Shown here: piece by piece, positions 7,736 to 16,501 of the stretch
How the letters are laid out: every line of letters begins with the position of its first letter
Numbering within the stretch: the stretch's first letter is position 1
Origin: Rubellimicrobium sp. CFH 75288
GTDB taxonomy: Bacteria > Pseudomonadota > Alphaproteobacteria > Rhodobacterales > Rhodobacteraceae
NCBI RefSeq assembly: GCF_009904055.1
Contig: NZ_WYDP01000008.1
Location: 186,001 to 250,000 of the forward strand
Length of the DNA stretch: 64,000 nucleotides
Direction: 5' to 3'
The notes under the pieces: generated by a model
Databases searched by the model: none
What the model saw: only the letters and a program-made list of their open reading frames with translations
What the model was told of the DNA's origin: nothing
Translations under genes and position numbers: made by a program

Positions 7736-8842
7736 GTGCGGTTCCTGTTCTACACGCATTCCCTGGTTTCCGACTGGAACCACGGCAATGCGCATTTCCT
7801 GCGCGGAGTCCTCCGCGATCTCCTCGCCCGGGGGCACCAGGTCCGCGTTCTCGAGCCCGCCGGATCCTGGAGCCGCGCCAACCTCATCGCCGAAGGAGGC
7901 CCCGCAGCGGAGGCGGCGTTTGCGCAAGCGTTTCCGATGCTGCGCTCCGAACGCTACGACGAGACATTCGACCACGAGGGGGCCGCTGCAGAGGCGGACA
8001 TCGTCCTTGTGCACGAATGGACCGACCCGCAGATCATCGGGAGGCTTGGACGCGCCCGCGCACAGGGAGGCCGGTTCGTCCTGCTCTTTCACGACACCCA
8101 CCACCGCGCGGTCTCGGCAGAGCGCGAGATCGGGGGAATGGATCTGTCGGGGTACGATGCCGTCCTTGCTTTCGGGGAGTCGCTGCGCGAGCGCTATCTG
8201 CGGGCAGGCTGGGGTCGTCGCTGCTACACTTGGCACGAGGCCGCCGACGACGCCCTGTTCAGGCCTCTGACCGGAGAGCCGCAGAAGGCCGATCTGATCT
8301 GGATCGGCAACTGGGGCGACGGGGAACGCTCGCGCGAGCTGGTCGAGTTCCTTGTCGAACCCGTCCGGCAGCTCGGACTGAAGGCCGCCGTTCACGGCGT
8401 GCGCTACCCCGACGAGGCGCAGGCTCTGCTGGCGGAGGCGGGGATCGCCTATCGCGGCTGGCTGCCCAACGCGGAGGCGCCGCGCGCCTTCGCGGCCCAC
8501 CGGGTGACCGTCCATGTGCCACGCCGTCCCTATGTGGAAGCCCTCCCCGGCATTCCCACGATCCGCCCGTTCGAGGCGCTGGCCTGCGGCATTCCCTTGG
8601 TCTCCGCACCATGGACGGATGCAGAGGGTCTGTTCCGGCCGGGCGATTTTCTCTGGGCCCGGACCGGCGAGGAGATGGCTCGCCATCTGCGCAACCTCGT
8701 TCACGATGCCGATCTGCGGGCGGACCTCTCGCGCCGCGGCCTGGAGACGATCCGCGCCCGCCACACCTGCCGCCACCGTGTTGACGAGCTGTTCGCCATC
8801 CTGCGCGACATGGATGTGGCCGCTGTCATGGAGAATGCATGA
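7736..8842 (+). CDS. CgeB-like glycosyltransferase (first of three)
   Basis: The gene encodes 368 residues with the layout of CgeB/DUF3880-type glycosyltransferases: an N-terminal GT-B half beginning RFLFYTHSLVSDWNHGNAHF and a C-terminal Glyco_trans_1-type half with IRPFEALACGIPLVS. The GTG start at 7736 is supported by GGGAGG six bases upstream; an ATG at 7731 belongs to another frame. The next two genes are similar in length and plan but clearly diverged in sequence, so these look like old duplicates with different acceptors or donors. Family members have been linked to spore surface or glycan decoration, but the biochemical reaction here is not known. Confidence 0.78.
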   Translation: MRFLFYTHSLVSDWNHGNAHFLRGVLRDLLARGHQVRVLEPAGSWSRANLIAEGGPAAEAAFAQAFPMLRSERYDETFDHEGAAAEADIVLVHEWTDPQIIGRLGRARAQGGRFVLLFHDTHHRAVSAEREIGGMDLSGYDAVLAFGESLRERYLRAGWGRRCYTWHEAADDALFRPLTGEPQKADLIWIGNWGDGERSRELVEFLVEPVRQLGLKAAVHGVRYPDEAQALLAEAGIAYRGWLPNAEAPRAFAAHRVTVHVPRRPYVEALPGIPTIRPFEALACGIPLVSAPWTDAEGLFRPGDFLWARTGEEMARHLRNLVHDADLRADLSRRGLETIRARHTCRHRVDELFAILRDMDVAAVMENA

Positions 8843-9927
8843 AGATCGCCTTCTACGGCTCGAGCCTCCTCAGCGCCTACTGGAACGGTGCGGCAACCTA
8901 TTACCGGGGGATGATCCGTGCCCTGGCCGCGCGGGGCTACGCCACCACGTTCTACGAACCCGACGTGTACGATCGGCAAAGCCATCGGGACATGGACCCG
9001 CCGCATTGGGCGGAGGTCGTGGTCTATTCCGGAACGGTGGAGGATCTGCGGCGCGTTGCCGCCCTTGCGGCCGATGCCGACATCGTGGTCAAGGCCTCCG
9101 GTGTCGGGTACGAGGATGACTGCCTGCTCGAGGCGACCATGGCCAGCGCCAGGGCCGATGCCCTCAAGGTCTTCTGGGATGTCGATGCGCCGGCCACGCT
9201 CGCGGAACTGCGCTCCACCCCGGATCATCCCCTTCGGCAGATCCTGCCGACGCTCGATCTGGTGCTGACCTATGGCGGCGGCGATCCGGTCGTCCGGGCC
9301 TACCGGGACCTGGGAGCACGGGACTGCGTGCCGATCTACAACGCGCTCGATCCCCAGACACATCATCCGGTGCCGCCAGATCCGCGTTTTGCAGCCGACC
9401 TCGCATTCCTCGGCAATCGGCTGCCCGACCGCGACGCGCGCGTGGCCGAGTTCTTTCTGGGCCCGGCCGCCTCCCTGCCCCATCGGCGCTTCCTTCTCGG
9501 AGGGTCGGGCTGGGGCGATGTGACCATGAGCCCGAACGTCCGGTGCCTGGGCCATGTGCCCACGGCAGACCACAACGCCCTGAACTGCACGCCGCGCCTC
9601 GTTCTGAACGTGGCCCGCGACAGCATGGCCCGGACCGGCTACTCGCCGGCGACGCGGGTCTTCGAGGCGACCGGCGCCGGCGCCTGCCTGATTACCGACC
9701 ACTGGGAGGGGATCGAACTGTTCTTCGAGCCCGGAGAGGAGATCCTCGTCGCCCGCGACGGCACGGACGTGGCCGCCCTGACCGAGGAGATCACGCCCGC
9801 CGCCGCACGCCGGATCGGCCAGGCCGCCCTGCGGCGCGCCCTCTCCGAGCACACCTACGAGCAGCGGGCCGCTCAGGCCGACGCGATCTTCCGCGAACGT
9901 CTCGGCGCGAAGGCGGAGAAGGGATGA
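8839..9927 (+). CDS. CgeB-like glycosyltransferase (second of three)
   Basis: This 362-residue protein starts FYGSSLLSAYWNGAATYYRG, matching the N-terminal pattern (SL/SV, then WNG or WGNG) of its two neighbours. The C-terminal half has FLGNRLPDRD, LNVARDSMARTGYSPATRVFEA and GACLITDHW, which is the CgeB donor-side signature. The ATG overlaps the upstream stop by four bases, and the downstream gene overlaps its own stop the same way, so the three are one translational unit. A cytoplasmic glycosyltransferase role is inferred from the family; donor and acceptor are unknown. Confidence 0.82.
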   Translation: MKIAFYGSSLLSAYWNGAATYYRGMIRALAARGYATTFYEPDVYDRQSHRDMDPPHWAEVVVYSGTVEDLRRVAALAADADIVVKASGVGYEDDCLLEATMASARADALKVFWDVDAPATLAELRSTPDHPLRQILPTLDLVLTYGGGDPVVRAYRDLGARDCVPIYNALDPQTHHPVPPDPRFAADLAFLGNRLPDRDARVAEFFLGPAASLPHRRFLLGGSGWGDVTMSPNVRCLGHVPTADHNALNCTPRLVLNVARDSMARTGYSPATRVFEATGAGACLITDHWEGIELFFEPGEEILVARDGTDVAALTEEITPAAARRIGQAALRRALSEHTYEQRAAQADAIFRERLGAKAEKG

Positions 9928-11009
9928 TGGCGCCGCTGGACATCGCCGTGTTCGGATTGTCGGTCACCTCGTCGTGGGGCAACGGCCACGCAACCACGTT
10001 CCGCGCTCTTCTGGGAGGCCTCAGGGCGAACGGTCATCGCGTCCTCTTCCTGGAACGCGACATGCCCTGGTATGCCGGCAACCGCGACCTTCCCGATCCC
10101 GGCTTCTGCGAACTCGTCCTCTATGACGACCCGGTCTTAGCAATCGAGCGCCATGCGGAGCGGCTCCGCCGCGCCGATGCGGTCATCGTGGGGTCGTTTG
10201 TCCCGGACGGCGTGGGTGTGATCGACCGGCTGGCTTCTCTCGGCCTGCGGGCGCTTCTGTTCTACGACATCGACACGCCAGTCACGCTCGCCGGTCTCGA
10301 GCAAGGTCGCGAGGACTACCTCGCCCGCCGGCAGATCCCGCTGTTCGACGCCTACCTGTCCTTTGCCGGAGGACCGGTCCTCCAGCGGCTGGAGACGAAC
10401 TACGGGGCTCGCCGGGCCTTGCCGTTGTACTGTTCTGTCGATCCGCAGAGCTATTCCTTCGATCCTGGCATCACCAAGCGCTGGGATCTCGGCTATCTCG
10501 GGACCTACAGCGACGACCGGCAGCCAACCCTCGAGCGCCTTCTGCTGGAGCCCGCACGGAGGCTGCCACAGATGCGGTTCGTCGTGGCGGGACCCCAGTA
10601 TCCGTCCGGCATCGACTGGCCGGAGAATGTCGAGCGGATGGAGCATCTTCCGCCCGATCGGCATGGCGGCTTCTACAACGCGCAACGCTTCACGCTGAAC
10701 GTGACCCGCAGCGCTATGCGTGCCATGGGCTGGTCGCCTTCCGTGCGGCTGTTCGAGGCAGCGGCCTGCGGCACTCCGGTCATCTCCGATCGGTGGGACG
10801 GCCTGTCGGATCTTCTTCCGGATGGCGAGGCCATCGTCATCGCGGACGATACCGAGGCCGTGGTGGCAACACTCACCGCCATGGCGGAGGAGCAGCGCGC
10901 CGCCATGGGCGCGGCAGCGCGCCGCCTCGTTCTCGACGGGCATACCGGCGAAGCTAGGGCGCGGGAATTTGTGGCCGCCATCTCCGAACTCCAGCGAGGG
11001 CGGAATTGA
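9924..11009 (+). CDS. CgeB-like glycosyltransferase (third of three)
   Basis: The 361-residue product starts with a double ATG at 9924/9927, preceded by GGAGAAGGG. The N-terminal half shows FGLSVTSSWGNGHATTFRAL. The C-terminal half has LGYLGTYSDDRQPTLERLL, NVTRSAMRAMGWSPSVRLFEAA and GTPVISDRWDG, closely parallel to the preceding gene. It is the last plus-strand gene of the cluster and converges on an aldo/keto reductase gene 13 bases further on. It is probably a glycosyltransferase acting on the same product as its neighbours. Confidence 0.82.
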   Translation: MMAPLDIAVFGLSVTSSWGNGHATTFRALLGGLRANGHRVLFLERDMPWYAGNRDLPDPGFCELVLYDDPVLAIERHAERLRRADAVIVGSFVPDGVGVIDRLASLGLRALLFYDIDTPVTLAGLEQGREDYLARRQIPLFDAYLSFAGGPVLQRLETNYGARRALPLYCSVDPQSYSFDPGITKRWDLGYLGTYSDDRQPTLERLLLEPARRLPQMRFVVAGPQYPSGIDWPENVERMEHLPPDRHGGFYNAQRFTLNVTRSAMRAMGWSPSVRLFEAAACGTPVISDRWDGLSDLLPDGEAIVIADDTEAVVATLTAMAEEQRAAMGAAARRLVLDGHTGEARAREFVAAISELQRGRN

Positions 11010-11022
11010 TGGCGGGTCCGGT

Positions 11023-12030
11023 TCACCAGCGCTGGTGAACGTGGGGAGCGATCCGGCGGCGATAGATCTCTGCGACCGCCGACATCGTCTCCGGCGACAG
11101 CGGCGGCAGGGCTCCGGCCCGCGTGTTGGCGCGCGCTTGGTCGGCATTCCGGGCACCGGGGATGACCACCGTCACGGCATCGTTCATCAGACACCAGCGG
11201 AGCGCGACCTGCGCCATCGGCCAATCCGCGGGCAGGACCGAGCGCACCTCCTCCACGGCGGCGAGGGCGACCTCGAAGGGCACGCCTGCAAAGGTCTCGC
11301 CCACATCGAAGGCCTCGCCATGGCGGTTGAACCGGCGGTGATCGTCGTCGGCAAAGCGCGTCTGCGCCGTGATGCGTCCGGCCAGCAATCCGCTGGCCAG
11401 GGGAACACGCGCGATCATGGCAACGCCCTTCTCCCTCGCGCGCGGCAGGAAGAGGTCCGCCGGGCGCTGGCGGAACATGTTCCAGATGATCTGGACCGAC
11501 GCGACCGACGGGAACTCGATGGCCTTCAGCCCCTCCTCGACCTTCTCGACCGAGACCCCGTAGTGGCGGATCACTCCCCGTTCCGCCATGGATTCGAGTG
11601 CTTCAAAGACCTCGGGCATGTAATAGACCGCCGTGGGCGGGCAATGGAGCTGGACGAGATCCAGACGATCCATTCCGAGGTTGGCCCGGCTCCGATCGAC
11701 GAAGGACGCCATGGCTTCGGCCGTGTAGCCTTCGGCGCGGTGGGGATCGAGCCTGCGGCCAAGCTTCGTTGCCACCACGGGTCTGCCTTCGCCCGGCTCC
11801 GCGTCCAGGACACCTCGCTCCGCCAAGACCCGGCGGATCAGCCGTTCGGAGCGGCCGTCGCCATAGACATCGGCGGTATCGATAAAATCCGCACCCTCGT
11901 CGAGGGCGGCATGCAGCGCGGCCCGGGCATCCGCTTCGGAAACCTCGCCCCAGGAGCCGCCGATGGCCCACGCTCCGAAACCGATCCCGCCGACCGTCCA
12001 GCCCGTCCGTCCGAACCGTCGCTGCATCAT
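11023..12030 (-). CDS. Aldo/keto reductase
   Basis: This 335-residue TIM-barrel oxidoreductase has the aldo/keto reductase catalytic set: D51 and Y56 in DTADVYG, K89 in ATKLG and H129 in VQLHC. The C-terminal NADPH-binding region has VIPGARNADQARAN. A double ATG at 12030/12027 follows GGGAGGGGG; an in-frame upstream start at 12123 adds low-complexity sequence with no family similarity. It is transcribed toward the glycosyltransferase genes. Members of this group reduce sugar aldehydes and other carbonyls with NADPH. A role in the glycan cluster is possible only by position. Confidence 0.88.
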   Translation of the reverse strand: MMQRRFGRTGWTVGGIGFGAWAIGGSWGEVSEADARAALHAALDEGADFIDTADVYGDGRSERLIRRVLAERGVLDAEPGEGRPVVATKLGRRLDPHRAEGYTAEAMASFVDRSRANLGMDRLDLVQLHCPPTAVYYMPEVFEALESMAERGVIRHYGVSVEKVEEGLKAIEFPSVASVQIIWNMFRQRPADLFLPRAREKGVAMIARVPLASGLLAGRITAQTRFADDDHRRFNRHGEAFDVGETFAGVPFEVALAAVEEVRSVLPADWPMAQVALRWCLMNDAVTVVIPGARNADQARANTRAGALPPLSPETMSAVAEIYRRRIAPHVHQRW

Positions 12031-12152
12031 CCGGCCCCCTCCCGCCCCCTCGGCACTGTGGCGGGACGTGCCGAAAAGGCAAGCCCGATCAATCCTCTTG
12101 CGATCCGGGATCGGCCCGTCCAACGATGCGGGACAGAGCCGCGGAACCGACC

Positions 12153-13592
12153 ATGTCCTATGTGACCATCGGCCTGACGATCTATGTCGTTGCGGTCGCT
12201 GCCTACATCGTGTCCGAGAATCGCCGTCCCCAGTCGGCTTTCGCCTGGCTGTTTCTGTTCATCACCCTGCCGCTTGGCGGTCTCATCATCTACATCCTGT
12301 TCGGCAGGATGCGGGGCGGGGTCGGTCGCACGCGCCGGCTGATCCGCCAGAACCTACCCGGCCATCTGAACGCGACGCTGGCCCGCGCCTGGGACGAACA
12401 CGCTGCCGCCATCGCCGCCATGGACGAGGCCCCGACCCTCTGGAGACGGCTGACGAACCTGGTCCACGCGGCATCGCAGGCCACAGTGACGACGTCCAAC
12501 GGGGTCGAAGTCCTGATCGACGCCGAGGCGATGTATCCGCGGCTTCTCGACGACATCAAGTCCGCCCGACGGTCGATCCATCTGCAATACTACATCTGGC
12601 GACCTGACGCCCTGGGGGAGCGGCTGCGGGCCCTGCTCACCGCCAAGGCGGCACAGGGCGTGGAGGTGCGGGTTCTCTACGACCCGGTCGGCTCGTTCGG
12701 ACTGCGCATGGCCCTCTATGTCCGTCGCATGCGCCGCGGAGGAGTGGACATGCGGCCGTCCTCGCCGCTCTGGCGCGTCCACACCATCTCCTACCGCAAC
12801 CACCGGAAGATCGCGGTGATCGATGGCCGGGTCGGCTATACGGGCGGGCTCAACATCGGACAGGAGCACCTCCGACCCGGTCGCGGGCTGGCCCGCTGGC
12901 GGGATACCCATCTCCGGTTGACCGGCCTGGGGGTGCGAGTGCTGCAATCGGTGTTCGCCGTGGATTGGTCCAACGCGACGCACGGTCCCCTTCTGCCGGC
13001 CGAGCACTTTCCCCCGCTGTCGCCGGAGGAGGATGAGGCGTTCACCCCGCTTCAGCTCGTCGTGTCCGGGCCCGACTCCGAATGGCGCGCCATCCGCCAG
13101 CAGTATTTCGGCATGATCATCGGCGCACGCAAACGGGTGCGCATCCAGACGCCCTATTTCATTCTCGAGGAATCGCTGGCCGAAGCCCTCAAGGCCGCGG
13201 CCTTGGCCGGCTTGGACGTGTCCGTGATGGTGACGGCCGACGGGCCCGACCAGAGGATCGTGTACTGGGCCGCGCAGACCTACCTCGCCGAAGTCGCCGC
13301 GGCGGGCGTGGAGGTGCTGCTCTACGAAGGAGGCTTTCTTCATGCCAAGACGGTGGTCACGGACGGGGAGGTGGCGTCCATCGGCTCGGGCAACTGGGAC
13401 ATCCGGTCGTTTTCCATCAACTACGAACTCAACGCGCTGATCTACGATCCCGTTGTGGCCGGTCAGCTCGAATCGGCCTACGATGCTGACCGCGCGTGGT
13501 GCCGCCGCTTCGATCCGGACGCCTATCGGTCGGGGCCGCGCCTGCTGCAGTTCCGGGATTCGATGGCCCGGCTCGTCTCGCCGCTCCTCTGA
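12153..13592 (+). CDS. cls: Cardiolipin synthase (phospholipase D family)
   Basis: This 479-residue membrane enzyme should condense two phosphatidylglycerol molecules into cardiolipin and glycerol. Two N-terminal transmembrane segments (about residues 3-22 and 30-50) form the PLDc_N domain. Two HKD motifs follow, HRKIAVIDG with H217 and HAKTVVTDG with H397, each continued by the expected G-G or G-S-x-N residues. I chose the ATG at 12153 because the first membrane helix starts there; an ATG at 12126 would add nine polar residues. It is followed eight bases later by an endonuclease/exonuclease/phosphatase-fold gene, a pairing that suggests one lipid-linked operon. Confidence 0.9.
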   Translation: MSYVTIGLTIYVVAVAAYIVSENRRPQSAFAWLFLFITLPLGGLIIYILFGRMRGGVGRTRRLIRQNLPGHLNATLARAWDEHAAAIAAMDEAPTLWRRLTNLVHAASQATVTTSNGVEVLIDAEAMYPRLLDDIKSARRSIHLQYYIWRPDALGERLRALLTAKAAQGVEVRVLYDPVGSFGLRMALYVRRMRRGGVDMRPSSPLWRVHTISYRNHRKIAVIDGRVGYTGGLNIGQEHLRPGRGLARWRDTHLRLTGLGVRVLQSVFAVDWSNATHGPLLPAEHFPPLSPEEDEAFTPLQLVVSGPDSEWRAIRQQYFGMIIGARKRVRIQTPYFILEESLAEALKAAALAGLDVSVMVTADGPDQRIVYWAAQTYLAEVAAAGVEVLLYEGGFLHAKTVVTDGEVASIGSGNWDIRSFSINYELNALIYDPVVAGQLESAYDADRAWCRRFDPDAYRSGPRLLQFRDSMARLVSPLL

Positions 13593-13600
13593 GGCGTGCC

Positions 13601-14305
13601 ATGGCAAGGGGGCGGGTCCGGATCGCGAGTTACAACATCCGCAAGGCGGTCGGCCTCGACTGGAAGAGGCGACCGGACCGGATCCTGGCAGTGCTCGACG
13701 AGATCGGCGCCTCCGTGGTCGCCCTTCAGGAGGCCGACAAGCGTCTGGGCAACCGTCCTGCCGCCTTGCCGCACGTCCTGCTGGAGACGCATGGCCGCTG
13801 GCGACCGCTCGATCCGGGTCCGGGTCCGTCTCTGGGCTGGCACGGCAACGCGATCCTGCTCTCCGACGGCGTGGAGGGCGAGGTCGCCCAGTGTCTGTCC
13901 CTGCCCGGCCTCGAGCCGCGGGGGGCGTTCCTGGCACGCGTGACCCTGCCATCGGGCTGGCGCTTTCTGCTGGTCGCGACCCATCTGGGACTCGATCAGG
14001 CGTCCCGCCGGCGGCAGATGGCGGCGATCCTCGATGCAGCACGGGCCGAGCGGCTGCCTTTCGTCCTCGCCGGAGACCTGAACACGCCCCGGCCCGAGCG
14101 TCTCTTCGGCACGCCCGATCCGAAGCTGCGAGTCGTCACTCCGGGGCCGAGCTTCCATGCCTCCCGGCCCGTGGTGGCGCTCGATCACCTGATCGTCGGT
14201 CGATATGTCCGCGTCGAGACGAGCGGCGTTCACCTCTCCCCGCTGTCGCGGGTCGCCTCCGACCATCTGCCGGTCTGGGCCGAACTGATCGTGCCGCGCC
14301 GGTGA
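13601..14305 (+). CDS. Endonuclease/exonuclease/phosphatase-fold protein
   Basis: The 234-residue product belongs to the EEP superfamily of metal-dependent phosphodiesterases. Visible motifs are SYNIRK near the N-terminus, ALQEAD (metal-ligand glutamate), VATHLGL, AGDLNTP and the C-terminal SDHLPVWAE. There is no signal peptide or membrane anchor, so it is cytoplasmic. The ATG at 13601 is preceded by TGAGG. Substrates in this superfamily range from DNA and RNA to phospholipid head groups. Being directly behind cardiolipin synthase favours a lipid-related phosphodiesterase, but a nuclease role beside the DHH and UvsE genes cannot be excluded. Confidence 0.85.
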   Translation: MARGRVRIASYNIRKAVGLDWKRRPDRILAVLDEIGASVVALQEADKRLGNRPAALPHVLLETHGRWRPLDPGPGPSLGWHGNAILLSDGVEGEVAQCLSLPGLEPRGAFLARVTLPSGWRFLLVATHLGLDQASRRRQMAAILDAARAERLPFVLAGDLNTPRPERLFGTPDPKLRVVTPGPSFHASRPVVALDHLIVGRYVRVETSGVHLSPLSRVASDHLPVWAELIVPRR

Positions 14306-14336
14306 ACCGATTGGCCAGGAGACCCGTTATCAGGCC

Positions 14337-15395
14337 ATGACAGCGCCGATCAGAGATCCCGGCCTCCGTCTGGCCAACCGGTTCCGGGAGGCCATGTCTT
14401 TTGTGGACCGGGACGATCCGGTGGCCCTGCTCGGCCATTTCGATGCGGACGGGCTGTCCGCCATGGCGATCCTCCACCGCATGCTGGCGCGGGCCGGGTG
14501 GGGGGTCTGGCCGCGGATCGTCGGACGCGGCGAACGGGTCTGGTCCGATCCGCTGCGCACCGAGGTCATGGGTCGTGCGCCCGGCGGAGTGATCGTCCTC
14601 GATCTGGGCGTCGAGGCGGGCGTCGTCTTTCCCGGCATCCCCACCATCATCATCGACCATCACGTGCCGCGCGGTTCGCCCGAAGGTGCGCTGATCCTGT
14701 CGGGCTACGGGCTGGAGCCGCAACCGACCACATCCCTTCTGACCTGGTGGGCCGCGACCGCCCTCGGCCCGGCCGAGGATCTGCTCTGGCTTGCCGCGAT
14801 CGGGCTGATCGGCGACATGGCCGACCGGGCGGGCTTTCCCGAAATGGATCGGGCGAATGCCCGGTGGGGCAAGACTGCACTGCGCGACGCCGCGGCCCTT
14901 CTCAACGCTCCCAGGCGCTCGGCCAGCGGGGACGCGACCCCTGCCCTCCGGCTCCTCATGCGCTGCGACGGTCCCAGGGACATCCTGTCGGGCGACCACC
15001 CGGAAACGGCCCGGTTGCTGGCCGCCCGGGACGAAGTCCGCGCCGCCACGGAAGCGGCCCGCAGGGTGCCCCCAGTGATCCGGGGGGACATCGCCCTCAT
15101 CGAGCTGGACACCCCCTGTCAGATCCATCCCCTGGTTGCGCAATCCTGGAAGGGGCGTCTGCGCGACCGGATCGTGATCGTCGCCAATCGCGGCTACCGG
15201 GATGGCTGGGTCCACTTCGCCGCGCGAACGGCGCGGCCGGTGGACCTCACCCGGTTCCTGGCCGCCCACCGGCCGAGTGGCGCGGGAGACGAATACGGGG
15301 GCGGCCATGCGGCGGCGTCAGGGGGCGCGCTGCGGCCCGAGGCCTGGACCGAGTTCCTCGAGCGCATCGGGTTCGGCGAGGCTGTCGCCCCATGA
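14337..15395 (+). CDS. DHH-family phosphoesterase, compact RecJ-like nuclease
   Basis: The gene encodes 352 residues with all DHH-family metal motifs: HFDADG (D36, D38), VLDLG (D89), IIDHH (D107-H109) and LIGDMAD (D160). A DHHA1-type C-terminal motif GGGHAAASGG starts near residue 321. RecJ is a 5'-3' single-strand DNA exonuclease of about 570 residues with an OB domain; this protein is only the DHH plus DHHA1 core, so it could also act on short oligonucleotides, like NrnA. Its stop overlaps the ATG of uvsE by four bases, which links it to DNA repair: UvsE nicks 5' of a lesion and a 5'-3' exonuclease could then remove the damaged strand. Confidence 0.85.
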   Translation: MTAPIRDPGLRLANRFREAMSFVDRDDPVALLGHFDADGLSAMAILHRMLARAGWGVWPRIVGRGERVWSDPLRTEVMGRAPGGVIVLDLGVEAGVVFPGIPTIIIDHHVPRGSPEGALILSGYGLEPQPTTSLLTWWAATALGPAEDLLWLAAIGLIGDMADRAGFPEMDRANARWGKTALRDAAALLNAPRRSASGDATPALRLLMRCDGPRDILSGDHPETARLLAARDEVRAATEAARRVPPVIRGDIALIELDTPCQIHPLVAQSWKGRLRDRIVIVANRGYRDGWVHFAARTARPVDLTRFLAAHRPSGAGDEYGGGHAAASGGALRPEAWTEFLERIGFGEAVAP

Positions 15396-16501
15396 GCGGC
15401 ACCAGACCGCTCCGGCTCGGATTTCCGGTGAAGATCATGGGCCGCCCGGGACTCAAGAGCAACGACACCCGGCGTTGGCAGCAGAACCCGCACCTGCGGG
15501 TCTCGCTGGAGCATCTCCATCGCGTCCTGGACTACCTGGGCGAGGTCGGAATTTCGATGTATCGGATGAGCTCCGATCTGGCGCCCTATGCCACGCATCC
15601 GGACATGCCGCAGTTCCACCGCATGGTGGAGGAGGCCGATGCCGATCTCGCCGCCTTTGGACTCCGCGCCCGGAGCATGGATCTGCGACTGTCCTTTCAC
15701 CCCTCCCAGTTCGTCCTGTTGAACAGTCCCGACCATGCCCTCACCGACAAGAGCATCTGGGATCTCGCATCGCAGGCGGAGATGCTGGACCGGATGGGAC
15801 TGGGCCCCGAAGCGGTCGTCGTCACGCATGTGGGCGGAACCTACGGCGACCATGCAGCCAGCCGCGCCCGGTGGATCAGGGGCTACGAACGCTGCCCCTC
15901 CCATGTGCGAGAAAGGCTCGTGCTCGAGAACGACGACCTGCGTTTCTCGGCGAGCGACGTCCTCTGGATCCATGAGCGGTGCGGGGTGCGCCTCGTGTTC
16001 GACTACCAGCACTTCTGGTGCCTCAACCCGGAGCGTGCAGACCTGAGGGCGACGGTCGAAGCCTTCGTCGGGTCGTGGCCCGACGGGGTGCGGCCGAAGA
16101 TCCACTTCTCGTCTCCGCGCACCGAACTGCGCGAGATCAAGCGCAAGGTCACCGATCGGGAGCGCGAAGCCGCCAAGGCAGGAGCGGCACCGTCCGGTGC
16201 TCCCACGCTGGAGCCGGTGACAGCGACCTCGCGGGTCAAGACCGTGCTGCTCCCGCCGGTGTGGACGGGGCACGCCGACTACACCAACCCGTTCGAGTTC
16301 GCGACCTTCATGCGGGCCATGAAAGGGGTCGAGTTCGACGTGATGCTCGAGGCCAAGGCCAAGGACCTGAGCCTGCTGCGCCTCCGCTCCGATCTGGTGC
16401 GCTATGCCCCAGACGTGGCCGAACGGTTCGGCCTGTCCGCGACCGACCTGATCGAGGACAGCGACCCGTCTGCCGAGGAGCCGCTCGCCTCTGCCGGATA
16501 G
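15392..16501 (+). CDS. uvsE: UV-damage endonuclease UvsE/UVDE
   Basis: This 369-residue TIM-barrel endonuclease should nick DNA immediately 5' of UV photoproducts and other lesions, starting an excision pathway independent of UvrABC. Recognisable UVDE blocks are LGFPVKIMG, YRMSSDLAPYATHP, SFHPSQFVLLNSP, VVTHVGGTYGDH, LVLENDD, VFDYQHFWC and the C-terminal VMLEAKAKDLSLL. Histidine and acidic metal ligands are present in these blocks. The ATG overlaps the stop of the DHH nuclease gene (ATGA). The C-terminal 30 or so residues are acidic and low in family similarity; the DNA encoding them also serves, on the other strand, as the 3' end of olsB. Confidence 0.93.
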   Translation: MSGTRPLRLGFPVKIMGRPGLKSNDTRRWQQNPHLRVSLEHLHRVLDYLGEVGISMYRMSSDLAPYATHPDMPQFHRMVEEADADLAAFGLRARSMDLRLSFHPSQFVLLNSPDHALTDKSIWDLASQAEMLDRMGLGPEAVVVTHVGGTYGDHAASRARWIRGYERCPSHVRERLVLENDDLRFSASDVLWIHERCGVRLVFDYQHFWCLNPERADLRATVEAFVGSWPDGVRPKIHFSSPRTELREIKRKVTDREREAAKAGAAPSGAPTLEPVTATSRVKTVLLPPVWTGHADYTNPFEFATFMRAMKGVEFDVMLEAKAKDLSLLRLRSDLVRYAPDVAERFGLSATDLIEDSDPSAEEPLASAG

